The notes under the pieces are model-generated. The model saw nothing but the letters and a program-made list of their open reading frames with translations. It had not been told where the DNA came from and ran no database searches. From Flavobacterium sp. (GTDB lineage Bacteria > Bacteroidota > Bacteroidia > Flavobacteriales > Flavobacteriaceae): DNA of 64,000 bases. The stretch lies in contig JADBYA010000026.1 in assembly GCA_020403245.1 (NCBI GenBank), positions 1-64,000 of the forward strand, given 5' to 3'. Each line of letters opens with the position of its first letter. The first letter of the stretch is position 1. The translations under genes were made by a program, and so were the position numbers. Of the stretch, positions 36,825-45,306 are shown in pieces.

Positions 36825-36886
36825 AAATAAAACTCCAGTCTGTTCTCCGCCAAGGCGGATCGAGTTCCCGGAGTTTTATTTTTTTA
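36825..36886. terminator. Second, repeat-nested terminator after rpoD
   Basis: aaataaaactcc (36825-36836) pairs exactly with ggagttttattt (36870-36881), closed by a T run. Its loop contains another palindrome, ccgccaaggcgg (36847-36858). It is a near copy of the first terminator with a REP-like unit in the loop, so it looks like a terminator that was duplicated and then invaded. Confidence 0.65.
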
Positions 36887-36890
36887 ATCT

Positions 36891-36950
36891 GAACTTGTTT
36901 CAGATTCTCATGGAACTTGTTTCAGATTCTCATGGAACTTGTTTCAAATT
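36891..36950. repeat. 22-bp tandem repeat, about 2.5 copies
   Basis: Unit gaacttgtttcagattctcatg at 36891-36912 and 36913-36934, with a partial third copy starting at 36935. The third copy supplies the TTG of the rpe promoter. Confidence 0.8.
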
Positions 36951-36972
36951 ATTTAATTATAATTTACCTTTG
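36939..36972 (+). promoter_or_regulatory. Promoter of rpe
   Basis: TTG (36939-36941), 23 bp, TACCTTTG (36965-36972). It lies inside the longer open frame, which supports an rpe start at 37066 rather than far upstream. Confidence 0.6.
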
Positions 36973-36984
36973 TATCTAAGACAA

Positions 36985-37063
36985 ATGCTGAAACATTTAA
37001 TTAAATTCAGCATCAATACAACTAACTTTTTCAGCATACAAGATGCTGAAGTAAATTCAGCAC
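36985..37063. repeat. Inverted atgctgaa/ttcagcat array in the rpe leader
   Basis: Copies: atgctgaa at 36985 and 37043, ttcagcat at 37006 and 37030, ttcagcac at 37056. They can fold into alternative hairpins between the promoter and the rpe ATG, the last copy ending 2 bp before it. A similar palindrome (tgaaataaattca) precedes the sigma-54 activator (12842) and the HYC_CC_PP gene's 3' side (23248). Confidence 0.6.
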
Positions 37064-37065
37064 AA

Positions 37066-37728
37066 ATGAAAAATACGCTTATTGCACCATCCGTTCTCGC
37101 AGCCGATTTTGCCAACCTGCAACACGATATAGAAATGATCAACAACAGCGAAGCCGACTGGTTTCATATTGATATTATGGATGGTGTTTTTGTTCCAAAT
37201 ATCTCTTTTGGAATGCCGGTGCTTGAAGCTATAACAAAACATGCCAAAAAAACCATCGATGTTCACTTGATGATTATTAATCCTGACAGGTACATAAAGA
37301 CTTTTGCAGATTTGGGTTCAACTATTCTAACCGTTCACTACGAAGCTTGCACTCATTTGCATAGAACTTTACAAGCCATAAAGGCAGAAGGAATGAAGGC
37401 GGGTGTAGCGTTGAATCCCCATACTAATATTGATTTACTCGAAGACATAATTAAGGATATTGATTTGGTATGTTTGATGAGTGTAAATCCAGGATTTGGT
37501 GGCCAAACATTCATTGAAAATACTTATGCTAAAATTGAAAAATTAAAAGAACTTATTATTAGAAAAAATGCTTCCACTCTAATTGAAGTTGATGGTGGTG
37601 TAACTAACAAAAACGCAAAACAATTAAAACAATTTGGAGCAGATGTTTTGGTAGCTGGAAATTTTGTTTTCAAATCGGAAAATCCAATTGAAACCATTGC
37701 TGATTTAAAAAAATTAACGAGTATTTAA
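37066..37728 (+). CDS. rpe: Ribulose-phosphate 3-epimerase
   Basis: A 220-residue TIM-barrel epimerase interconverting ribulose-5-phosphate and xylulose-5-phosphate in the pentose phosphate pathway. Motifs: LIAPSVLAADFANLQHDIEMI, DWFHIDIMDGVFVPNISFG (catalytic Asp and metal ligands), VHLMI, LMSVNPGFGGQTFIENT and EVDGGVTNKNAKQL. The ATG at 37066 (MKNTLIAPSVL) is the family start; the frame is open much further upstream but that part contains the promoter and repeats. Terminator-like palindrome follows. Confidence 0.95.
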   Translation: MKNTLIAPSVLAADFANLQHDIEMINNSEADWFHIDIMDGVFVPNISFGMPVLEAITKHAKKTIDVHLMIINPDRYIKTFADLGSTILTVHYEACTHLHRTLQAIKAEGMKAGVALNPHTNIDLLEDIIKDIDLVCLMSVNPGFGGQTFIENTYAKIEKLKELIIRKNASTLIEVDGGVTNKNAKQLKQFGADVLVAGNFVFKSENPIETIADLKKLTSI

Positions 37729-37740
37729 CTACATAATTTA

Positions 37741-37767
37741 AAAATCCATTCATATGAATGGATTTTT
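37741..37767. terminator. Bidirectional terminator between rpe and tRNA-Arg
   Basis: aaaatccattcat / atgaatggatttt arms make a perfect palindrome with T tracts on both strands, so it can end rpe (plus) and the tRNA transcript (minus). Confidence 0.75.
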
Positions 37768-37769
37768 TG

Positions 37770-37843
37770 TGACCGCGAAGGGATTCGAACCCCCAACCCT
37801 CAGAGCCGAAATCTGATATTCTATCCAGTTGAACTACGCAGCC
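37770..37843 (-). tRNA. tRNA-Arg (TCG)
   Basis: A 74-nt minus-strand tRNA. Acceptor stem GGCTGCG/CGCGGTC (with G-U pairs), anticodon stem TCAGA/TCTGA around loop TTTCGGC, giving anticodon TCG (Arg, CGA codon), T arm GGGTTCGAATCCC. The CCA end is not encoded. The D arm is GTTC...GAAT type. Confidence 0.93.
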
Positions 37844-37918
37844 AGTTTGAAGTTGGAAGTACAAAGTTGGAAGTACGAAGTTTATTCTCGTACCTCGTGT
37901 TTAGTACCTCGCACTTTT

Positions 37919-38368
37919 TTAAACTAAAAGTTTTTTTACAATTGTAGAAATAGTTTTCCCTTCTGCAGTTCCTCCAAGTTGTGCTGTGGCTAATCCCATA
38001 ACTTTTCCCATAGAAGCTATTCCTGACGCACCTGTTTCGGCAATAATTTTGGCAATAATGGCTTCTACTTCTGCTTCGCTTAATTGAGCTGGCAGAAATT
38101 TTTCGATAATACCTATTTGTGCCAATTCTGGTTCGGCTAAATCAGGACGATTTTGTGCGGTAAAAATTGAGGCACTGTCTTTACGCATTTTAACTAATTT
38201 TTGTAAAATTTTGATTTCGTCTGTTTCAGTGATTTCTTCTTTAGATCCTGATGCAGTTTGCGCCAATAAAAGCTCTGATTTGATGGCACGAAGTGCTTCT
38301 AAAGCTATGGTATCTTTTGCTCTCATAGCAGTTTTCATTTCCTCCATTATTTGGGTTGATAAACTCAT
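37919..38368 (-). CDS. GatB/YqeY domain protein
   Basis: A 149-residue protein of the YqeY family, related to the tail of GatB: MSLSTQIMEEMKTAMRAKDTIALEALRAIKSELL, EEITETDEIKILQKLVKMRKDSASIF, and the C-terminal GASGIASMGKVMGLATAQLGGTAEGKTI stretch typical of the family. GatB-type tails bind tRNA, but a role for the stand-alone protein is unproven. It is after ftsZ on the minus strand, behind a terminator, with tRNA-Arg downstream. Confidence 0.88.
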   Translation of the reverse strand: MSLSTQIMEEMKTAMRAKDTIALEALRAIKSELLLAQTASGSKEEITETDEIKILQKLVKMRKDSASIFTAQNRPDLAEPELAQIGIIEKFLPAQLSEAEVEAIIAKIIAETGASGIASMGKVMGLATAQLGGTAEGKTISTIVKKLLV

Positions 38369-38439
38369 AATTTAAATTGTTATAATATTTAGATGCTTAT
38401 ATTAACAGATTTTGAAACTTATATAAGTTTTGCGAATAT

Positions 38440-38480
38440 AAAAAAAATAACCCGAAAATTTATCTGAAATTATCGGGTTT
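38440..38480 (-). terminator. Terminator of the ftsZ/dcw transcript
   Basis: Minus strand: aacccga / tcgggtt stem, extended by weaker pairs, then a run of T. It lies shortly after the ftsZ stop and before the YqeY-like gene. Confidence 0.7.
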
Positions 38481-38504
38481 AGAATTATGAGATTAACTAT
38501 TTTT

Positions 38505-40472
38505 TTAATCTACATTATCGTGCAAGAACGAATTATTGGAACGAATTTGCAAATCGTCATTACTGTCTGTCCCTAAAGACATTCTTGAGCTCGCATTATT
38601 TGTTGGGGTATTGTTTGAAAGATCGATACCATGGCGTTTATAAGCTGGCTCTTTTTCCAATTCATCAACTCTTGAAGGGTTATTATGAAATTTATAATTA
38701 AACTCTTTTAACTTTCTTCTTCTTTCGTCAGCTCTGTGTTTCAATGTTTCTTCGATGCTCATTTCAACTGGAGAAACATCTTCAAACTGACTCACAAAAG
38801 ATTGTGGCTTTTCAGTTTCCATTTGTTTCATAGTGATTTTTAATTCGTCAGCTATTGGTTCCTCCACTAGTTTAGTAACTGGTTTTGAGTTTAATAAATC
38901 ATTTTCTACTTCCATGTACTCTTCAAGAGAATATTTGATAATTCCACCTTCATCCAACTCCGTTACAGGAACAAATTGAACATGCTCATTGACTTCAATA
39001 TCCCGAGTTTCAGCAGATAAATCAAAAACAACTCTACTCTCATCGATTGTTTCTGTAGTTTCAAGTTTAACAGTAGGCATATCAAAAGTAAAGGTTATTT
39101 GCTCATCAACTTCAATACTTTTTGGCGCGATTATTTTCATCTCATTAATCTCTGGATTAGTAAATTTGAAATCAATATCTTTAATTGGTGATACAATTTC
39201 GAAAGTAACATCAAGATTTCTTATGAAATGATTCATTGCAATCAATTCATTTTCGCTAATATCAGAAACTACATTTGTTATCTGTTGAACAAATTCGCTT
39301 TCGTTCGATTCAATTTCTTCTTCAATCAGCTCGAAAATAATTTTTTCCTCATAAAATTCAACTGGTGATTCTATTTTAGTTTGGAAAATTTCTACTGGCT
39401 TTTGCGTTAAATCACGCTCTAATTTGTGTTCTCCATCTAATGAGTGTATGATTTTCTTTGCTTCTATATTTAAAATTCCATTTTGTTGTTCTTCATTAAA
39501 TCCCGTTGCGATAATAGTAACTGCTATTGATTCACCTAATTGTTCATCTTCACCAACTCCCATAATGATGTTAGCATTGTTTCCGGCTTCACTTTGAATA
39601 TGGTCATTAATTTCTCCTATTTCATCAATTGTAATTTCATTTGAACCAGAAACGATAAGCAACAATACGTTTTTGGCTCCCGAAATTTTATTATCATCTA
39701 ACAAAGGAGAATCTAATGCAGCAATTATAGCTTCTTTTGCTCTGTTTTCACCGCTAGCAGTAGCCGAACCCATTATGGCTCTTCCACTATTTTCTAAAAC
39801 AGTTTTTGCATCTTTCAAATCAATGTTTTGGGTGTAGTGGTGTGTAATAACTTCTGCAATTCCACGAGATGCAGTAGCTAATACTTCATCAGCTTTTGAA
39901 AATCCAGCTTTGAAACCAAGATTTCCATACACTTCTCTCAATTTGTTGTTATTGATAACAATCAAAGAATCAACTTGTTTTCTTAATTTATCAACTCCTA
40001 ATTTGGCTTGGTCTTGACGAACTTTTCCTTCAAACTGAAAGGGACAAGTCACGATTCCCACAGTAAGAATACCTCTTTCTTTTGCCATTTGGGCAATTAC
40101 TGGCGCAGCTCCAGTTCCTGTTCCACCACCCATTCCTGCGGTGATGAATACCATTTTGGTATTGGTGTCCAACATTTTTTCAATATCACCAACACTTTCT
40201 AATGCCGATTGTTGTCCAATATCAGGATTAGCTCCAGCTCCAAGACCTTCTGTAAGGTTTACGCCCAACTGAATTTTATTGGGAACTGGACTGTTTTGAA
40301 GTGCTTGAGAGTCTGTGTTACAAACTATAAAATCAACTCCGTTTATACCTTGTTTGAACATGTGATTGATAGCATTGCTTCCGCCGCCACCAACTCCGAT
40401 TACTTTAATCACATTTGATTGATTCTTTGGTAAATCAAATGAGATGTTTCCAAATTCTGAGTTGCTTATCAT
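38505..40472 (-). CDS. ftsZ: Cell division protein FtsZ
   Basis: A 655-residue tubulin homologue that polymerises into the division ring. GTP-binding glycine loop MGGGTGTGAAPV at residues 114-125; GVGGGGSNAINHM at 26-38; the synergy-loop aspartates are in GFNEEQQNGI. After about residue 330 comes an exceptionally long (about 300 residues), Glu-rich, low-complexity linker before a short basic/conserved tail (RRRKLKEFNYKFHNNPSRVDELEKEPAYKRHGIDL). The core is complete, and the length is usual for flavobacteria but far above the typical 390. It is the last gene of the dcw series. Confidence 0.95.
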   Translation of the reverse strand: MISNSEFGNISFDLPKNQSNVIKVIGVGGGGSNAINHMFKQGINGVDFIVCNTDSQALQNSPVPNKIQLGVNLTEGLGAGANPDIGQQSALESVGDIEKMLDTNTKMVFITAGMGGGTGTGAAPVIAQMAKERGILTVGIVTCPFQFEGKVRQDQAKLGVDKLRKQVDSLIVINNNKLREVYGNLGFKAGFSKADEVLATASRGIAEVITHHYTQNIDLKDAKTVLENSGRAIMGSATASGENRAKEAIIAALDSPLLDDNKISGAKNVLLLIVSGSNEITIDEIGEINDHIQSEAGNNANIIMGVGEDEQLGESIAVTIIATGFNEEQQNGILNIEAKKIIHSLDGEHKLERDLTQKPVEIFQTKIESPVEFYEEKIIFELIEEEIESNESEFVQQITNVVSDISENELIAMNHFIRNLDVTFEIVSPIKDIDFKFTNPEINEMKIIAPKSIEVDEQITFTFDMPTVKLETTETIDESRVVFDLSAETRDIEVNEHVQFVPVTELDEGGIIKYSLEEYMEVENDLLNSKPVTKLVEEPIADELKITMKQMETEKPQSFVSQFEDVSPVEMSIEETLKHRADERRRKLKEFNYKFHNNPSRVDELEKEPAYKRHGIDLSNNTPTNNASSRMSLGTDSNDDLQIRSNNSFLHDNVD

Positions 40473-40505
40473 ACTATTTTGGTTTTGTTAATTTTTGTAT
40501 TTTAT

Positions 40506-41876
40506 TTATTCTGCGTTATCTAAAAAATCTTTAATCTTTTCAACATAGCGATCAAAAAAAGAACCTCGTATCTTTTTTTCCGTTTCTGTTTCAACTTTAA
40601 TTTCTTCTACTTCATTGGGAGCTTCCGTTATTGGTTCAAAAACAGGTTGTTGTATAACTTGTTTTGAAATTTCTTTTTCTACTTCTTTTAGTTCAATTTT
40701 GTAAGCACTGTTAGAATTATTTTGAATGCTATTCATTACCAATCCTACAGCAGTGGCATACAATGGACTTGAAATTTCTACGCTTGAATTTCCTGCTAAA
40801 TGTTCGTTTGGATACCCAATTCTGGTGTCCATTCCAGTAATATATTCGACTAATTGCTTGATATGTTTCAATTGCGAACCACCACCAGTAAGAACAATTC
40901 CTGCTATTAATTTTTTGCGAGGATCTTCGTGTCCGTATGCTTTTATTTCAGTATAAACTAGCTCTATAATTTCTACTACTCTAGCATGAATTATTTTTGA
41001 TAAATTTTTCAATGATATCTCTTTTGGATCTCTTCCTCTCAATCCAGGAATTGATACAATTTCGTTGTCTTTATTTTCTCCTGGCCATGCTGAACCAAAT
41101 TTTGTTTTCAATAATTCAGCTTGTTTTTCTATGATTGAACATCCTTCTTTGATATCATCAGTAATCACATTTCCACCAAATGGTACTACGGCAGTGTGGC
41201 GAATAATTCCATCTTTAAAAATAGCTAAATCTGTTGTTCCTCCCCCAATATCAATCAGAGCAACACCAGCTTCTTTTTCTTCTTGACTTAAAACCGCATC
41301 TGCTGAAGCCAAAGGTTCTAATGTTAAACCTGATAATCCAATGCCAGAATTTTGAATACATCTTCCCACATTTCTGATAGAAGAAGCTTGTCCCACAACC
41401 ACGTGAAAACTAGCTTCTAATCTTCCACCATACATTCCAATAGGTTCTTTTATTTCCGATTGTCCATCAATTTTAAATTCTTGTGGCAATACATGAATAA
41501 TTTCTTCACCGGGAAGCATCGCCAATTTATTAACTTGGTCAATTAATAACTGAATGTCTTTTCCATTGATTACTTCTTCTGGATTAGCTCTAATTACGTA
41601 ATCGGTATGTTGAATGCTTCGAATGTGTTGTCCTGCGATACCTACAACAACATCGTTTATTTTATATCCTGAATCATTTTCTGCCTCAAGAACAGCTTGT
41701 TGAATAGATTGAATGGTTTGTGTAATATTGTTAACAACTCCACGAGCCACACCAAGACTTTTGGATTTTCCAACACCTAGAATTTCCAACTTTCCATATT
41801 CATTTTTCTTGCCAATCATGGCAACGATTTTGGTTGTTCCAATGTCTAATCCGACTGCAATATTTTCATTTTCCAT
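40506..41876 (-). CDS. ftsA: Cell division protein FtsA
   Basis: A 456-residue actin-like protein that tethers FtsZ to the membrane. ATP-binding motifs: IAVGLDIGTTKIVAMIG (phosphate 1), VALIDIGGGTTDLAIFKDG (phosphate 2), IVLTGGGSQLKHI (adenosine). The SHS2-type 1C domain lies between. The C-terminal end (RGSFFDRYVEKIKDFLDNAE) is an amphipathic membrane-targeting helix. Gene lies 33 bp upstream of ftsZ. Confidence 0.95.
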   Translation of the reverse strand: MENENIAVGLDIGTTKIVAMIGKKNEYGKLEILGVGKSKSLGVARGVVNNITQTIQSIQQAVLEAENDSGYKINDVVVGIAGQHIRSIQHTDYVIRANPEEVINGKDIQLLIDQVNKLAMLPGEEIIHVLPQEFKIDGQSEIKEPIGMYGGRLEASFHVVVGQASSIRNVGRCIQNSGIGLSGLTLEPLASADAVLSQEEKEAGVALIDIGGGTTDLAIFKDGIIRHTAVVPFGGNVITDDIKEGCSIIEKQAELLKTKFGSAWPGENKDNEIVSIPGLRGRDPKEISLKNLSKIIHARVVEIIELVYTEIKAYGHEDPRKKLIAGIVLTGGGSQLKHIKQLVEYITGMDTRIGYPNEHLAGNSSVEISSPLYATAVGLVMNSIQNNSNSAYKIELKEVEKEISKQVIQQPVFEPITEAPNEVEEIKVETETEKKIRGSFFDRYVEKIKDFLDNAE

Positions 41877-41882
41877 AATCTA

Positions 41883-42605
41883 CTATTTAATGCAAACCAC
41901 TTGCTTGGTAAACTTCAAATTAATCCTTTTGTATTTGTTCAATGTGCTATCTAAAACAGCATTCTGATAAAAAGCTTTATAATTTTTAAATTTTCTTTTA
42001 ATGTTAACAGTTCTGCCAAAATCAATTTGAAAATCGTAATTTCTATTCATCATAACTAAGCTTCCGTTAGGTAAGACTTGCATGGCAATGATGTTTTTTT
42101 TCAAAAAATCATCTTCAGCAATTTTATTCAATACTTCAGCCATTTTTTCCTTTTTTACAACTCCTATTTCCCCAGAAATTAGTGGAACTCTAGCCGTAAA
42201 ATTATCCGATAAGGGCATCTTATTTCCCTCACTGTCAATATAAAAAGAACCTGATTGATTAAACACTCTTCCGATAGGTGTTTTTTGTTTCACTATAGCT
42301 TTTAAAACCCCATCAATACTGACAAACACATCTGCTTTTTGCACCATCTCTTGACTGTTCACAGTCATTTCCAATTTCATCAAATCTAAATCAACTTTGT
42401 TTAAAGTTTTTATGTCCTGATTTTTTTCTATTAACAATTTATTAACCATTTCTTCCTTCAAAAAAAGCGTGTTTTTGCCTTCAAAAACAACCACTGTTTT
42501 CTTAATTTTTCTTGTCTCATTTCGATGTGAGGCAAAGGAATACAAGAATATTACCATCCCTATCATGAGCACCAATCTGATATTTATCCAAGAGAAAATT
42601 TTCAT
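41883..42605 (-). CDS. ftsQ: Cell division protein FtsQ
   Basis: A 240-residue bitopic membrane protein: short cytoplasmic end, one transmembrane helix at about 9-26 (LVLMIGMVIFLYSFAS), then a periplasmic POTRA-like and beta domain (VDVFVSIDGVLKAIVKQKTPIGRVFNQSGSFYIDSEGNKMPLS is the recognisable segment). FtsQ links FtsL/FtsB to the early divisome. It overlaps the end of murC by 4 bp and precedes ftsA by 6 bp, matching the usual dcw order. Confidence 0.88.
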   Translation of the reverse strand: MKIFSWINIRLVLMIGMVIFLYSFASHRNETRKIKKTVVVFEGKNTLFLKEEMVNKLLIEKNQDIKTLNKVDLDLMKLEMTVNSQEMVQKADVFVSIDGVLKAIVKQKTPIGRVFNQSGSFYIDSEGNKMPLSDNFTARVPLISGEIGVVKKEKMAEVLNKIAEDDFLKKNIIAMQVLPNGSLVMMNRNYDFQIDFGRTVNIKRKFKNYKAFYQNAVLDSTLNKYKRINLKFTKQVVCIK

Positions 42606-43972
42606 GATAATGCTTCTTTAATTTTTGGAACTAATTCACCAATATCTCCTGCACCAATTGTTACAATTATTGTTGCATCACTTTCTAAAATTGCTGCAAT
42701 TAAAGCGTCTTTTGAAACCAATTTTTTATGATTTTTTTCCATTTTTGACAATAACCAACTTGACGTAATTCCTTCCATGGGTAATTCTCTTGCCGGATAA
42801 ATATCTAACAGTAAAACTTCATCAAATTGTGATAAACTTTTGGCAAAGTCATCTGCAAAATCTTTGGTTCTGCTAAATAAATGTGGTTGAAATATTGCCA
42901 ATACTTTTTGGTTTGGATACAATTCGCGAACTGCTTGATGCACGGCATTAATTTCCGTAGGATGATGTGCGTAGTCATCGATATAAACTAATTTTTCTGA
43001 CTTAATTTGATACGAAAATCTACGCTGAATTCCTTTAAATGAAGCCAAGGCCTTAGCAATGGACTCGGTTGGGGTACCATAAGTTTTAGCCATTGCTAAA
43101 GCCATCAAGGCATTCATTAAGTTATGTCTTCCAGGTAATCCAAATTGTAAATTTTGAATGATTTCTGAAGGTGTTTTTACATCAAAAACATAAAATCCAT
43201 TCTCAATTCGGATATTGAATGCTTTGAAAAGCCCCCCAATCCCCAAAGGGGGAATTTGACTTTGTTTATCAATTATTTCAATTTGAATTCCATCTAAAGG
43301 CAATCCTCTGGGAACGAATAAATTATTCTTATTTTCAACTTTATCTGCAAATTCTCTAAACGAATCTTCAATGGCAGTTGAATCGCCATAAATATCTAAA
43401 TGGTCAGCATCCATAGAGGTTACACATGCAATATTAGGATGTAAATGCAAAAAAGAACGATCAAATTCATCGGCTTCGACAACGGTAATCGTTTTTCCAT
43501 TTCCTATTAAATTGGAATGGTAATTCTCTACAATTCCGCCGATAAAAGCAGTAACATCGGCACCACTTTCAAATAGAATATGTCCTAAAATACTAGACGT
43601 TGTTGTTTTTCCGTGTGTTCCAGCAACAGCAAAACAGAAAGTGTCTTTGGTGATAATTCCCAAAACTTCGGCACGCTTTTTCACTACATAATCCCTTTCT
43701 AAAAAGTAATTCCATTCGGAATGAGAAATAGGAACAGCAGGCGTAATGATAACTAAGGTGTTTTCTACATAATAATCGGATGGAATTAAACTGATATTGT
43801 CTTCAAAGTGAATGTTCATTCCCTTTGCCATTAGCTCATTAGTCAACATAGTTGGTGTTTTGTCGTAACCCGAAACATTTTTGCCAATGTTTTGGAAATA
43901 ACGAGCCAAAGCGCTCATTCCGATGCCTCCAATTCCGATGAAATAAACGTTATGTATTTGGTTTAGGTTCAT
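42602..43972 (-). CDS. murC: UDP-N-acetylmuramate-L-alanine ligase
   Basis: A 456-residue Mur ligase adding L-Ala to UDP-MurNAc. N-terminal UDP-binding domain with GIGGIGMSALARYF, ATP-binding AGTHGKTTTSSIL, then ECEADEFDRSFL-like VVEADEFDRSFLHL and the C-terminal IDDYAHHPTEI box. ATG at 43972 is the family start; an in-frame TTG at 43987 lies inside a repeat. Residues about 239-248 (PPLGIGGLFK) are encoded by a REP-like palindrome and look like an extra loop. It overlaps ftsQ by 4 bp. Confidence 0.95.
   Translation of the reverse strand: MNLNQIHNVYFIGIGGIGMSALARYFQNIGKNVSGYDKTPTMLTNELMAKGMNIHFEDNISLIPSDYYVENTLVIITPAVPISHSEWNYFLERDYVVKKRAEVLGIITKDTFCFAVAGTHGKTTTSSILGHILFESGADVTAFIGGIVENYHSNLIGNGKTITVVEADEFDRSFLHLHPNIACVTSMDADHLDIYGDSTAIEDSFREFADKVENKNNLFVPRGLPLDGIQIEIIDKQSQIPPLGIGGLFKAFNIRIENGFYVFDVKTPSEIIQNLQFGLPGRHNLMNALMALAMAKTYGTPTESIAKALASFKGIQRRFSYQIKSEKLVYIDDYAHHPTEINAVHQAVRELYPNQKVLAIFQPHLFSRTKDFADDFAKSLSQFDEVLLLDIYPARELPMEGITSSWLLSKMEKNHKKLVSKDALIAAILESDATIIVTIGAGDIGELVPKIKEALS
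43231..43257. repeat. REP-like palindrome inside murC
   Basis: gccccccaatcccc / aaagggggaattt, a C-run/G-run palindrome matching those at 45371 (ftsW) in composition and order. It is kept in frame in murC and encodes about ten residues. Confidence 0.7.
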
Positions 43973-43978
43973 TTGCCT

Positions 43979-44014
43979 CACCCCCAACCCCTCTCCAAAG
44001 GAGAGGGGAGCCGA
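43979..44014. repeat. REP-like palindrome between murG and murC
   Basis: cccccaacccctctcc / ggagagggga arms. It is intergenic, just before the murC start. Confidence 0.7.
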
Positions 44015-44116
44015 AACGGAAAGGGATTTATTTTATTTGATTACTAATTTTACTAAAATGGTTCATTATGGTTTTTTTTTGCTACTAAGGCACAGAGGCG
44101 CAAAGTTTTTGATTTG

Positions 44117-45295
44117 TTATTTAATTAGTTTTATTATCTCTTCCACTATATCTTTTGTAGCATTTGGTTTTGCCAATTGCTTTATGTTTTTACTCAAACT
44201 TTTTTGCAAATTTTCATCCTGAATTAGTTGTTTAAAAACTGTTTCAAATTTTTCATTCAAATCATTTTCTCTAATTAGTAATGCCCCTTTTTTATCTACA
44301 ATTGCCCTAGCATTTTTAGTTTGATGATCTTCGGCTACATTGGGTGATGGAATAAAAATAGTTGGTTTTCCTACCAAACATAACTCTGAAACCGATGATG
44401 CTCCTGCACGCGAAATCACAAAATCGGCAGCAGCATAAATCAAATCCATTCGTTCAATAAATGAAACTACAGTTACGAGTTGTGGGTTGCGGGTTTCGGG
44501 TTGCGAGTTTCTTGAATTATACTTTTTATAGTCTTCAAAATACAATTTACCACATTGCCAAATTACCTGAACACCACTTCCTAAAAGAAAATCTAATTCT
44601 TTTTCAATTAATTGGTTTATTCTTCTAGCACCGAGACTACCTCCAAGAATTAAAAGTGTTTTTTTATTGGCATCTAAATTGAAATATGAAATTCCTTCTT
44701 GTCTTTTCGTTTCAACATTCAATAAATCTTGACGTACTGGATTTCCGGTGAAAACAATTTTGGCTGCCGGGAAAAAGCGTTCTAAATTTTCATAGGCCAC
44801 ACAAATGGCATTGGCTTTTTTACTCAATAATTTATTGGTAATTCCAGGATAGGAATTTTGCTCTTGTATCACTGTTGGAATATTCAAACTATTTGCCATT
44901 TGCAATAACGGTCCGCTAGCAAAACCGCCTGTTCCAATAACCACATCGGGCTTAAATTTTTTTATAATCGTTCTAGATTTCAATAAACTACTCGTTAATT
45001 TGAATGGAAACATTATGTTTTGCAGAGTCAATTTTCGTTGTAACCCAGCAATCCAAAGTCCTTCAATTTCATATCCTGCTTGAGGCACTTTTTGCATTTC
45101 CATTTTGTCTTTGGCTCCAACAAAGAGAAATTCAGCATCAGGAAAACGAGATTTTAATTCATTGGCAATAGCTATGGCTGGATAGATATGTCCACCAGTT
45201 CCACCACCACTCAATATGAATTTAAGCCCACCCCGACCCTCCCGAAGGGAGGGAGAAGTTATCTTATTTTTGTTATTTTTGGAAAGTGAACTCAT
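44117..45295 (-). CDS. murG: UDP-GlcNAc transferase MurG
   Basis: A 392-residue GT28 glycosyltransferase making lipid II from lipid I on the inner membrane face. Motifs: [22 protein letters not shown] (N-terminal Rossmann), [42 protein letters not shown], and the C-terminal [26 protein letters not shown] donor site. Residues 13-24 ([10 protein letters not shown]) and about 261-274 ([13 protein letters not shown]) are repeat-encoded additions. No other start codon lies between the first repeat and the GGGTGG motif, so the ATG at 45295 must be used. Confidence 0.94.
   Translation of the reverse strand: MSSLSKNNKNKITSPSLREGRGGLKFILSGGGTGGHIYPAIAIANELKSRFPDAEFLFVGAKDKMEMQKVPQAGYEIEGLWIAGLQRKLTLQNIMFPFKLTSSLLKSRTIIKKFKPDVVIGTGGFASGPLLQMANSLNIPTVIQEQNSYPGITNKLLSKKANAICVAYENLERFFPAAKIVFTGNPVRQDLLNVETKRQEGISYFNLDANKKTLLILGGSLGARRINQLIEKELDFLLGSGVQVIWQCGKLYFEDYKKYNSRNSQPETRNPQLVTVVSFIERMDLIYAAADFVISRAGASSVSELCLVGKPTIFIPSPNVAEDHQTKNARAIVDKKGALLIRENDLNEKFETVFKQLIQDENLQKSLSKNIKQLAKPNATKDIVEEIIKLIK
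44475..44515. repeat. GGGTTTCGGGTTGCGAG-type repeat inside murG
   Basis: Purine/pyrimidine-skewed string of gggtt, gcggg, tttcg blocks in frame within the MurG C-domain, related to the intergenic string at 46632-46690 and in part to that at 15617-15656. Confidence 0.55.
45226..45259. repeat. REP-like palindrome in the murG N-terminus
   Basis: accctccc / gggaggg arms around gaa, with flanking gcccaccccg. It is translated as [10 protein letters not shown] between the ATG and the first conserved strand. Confidence 0.75.
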
Positions 45296-45306
45296 ATTGT
45301 TTATAA

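Noticed and set aside
36891..36950. CRISPR-like array
   Set aside because: Units are directly adjacent without unique spacers, so it is a simple tandem repeat.
36895..37065. Upstream extension of rpe
   Set aside because: It contains tandem repeats and the promoter; the family start is MKNTLIAPSV at 37066.
37670..37864. Protein-coding frame over the tRNA
   Set aside because: The stretch is a complete tRNA-Arg with terminator; the open frame is incidental.
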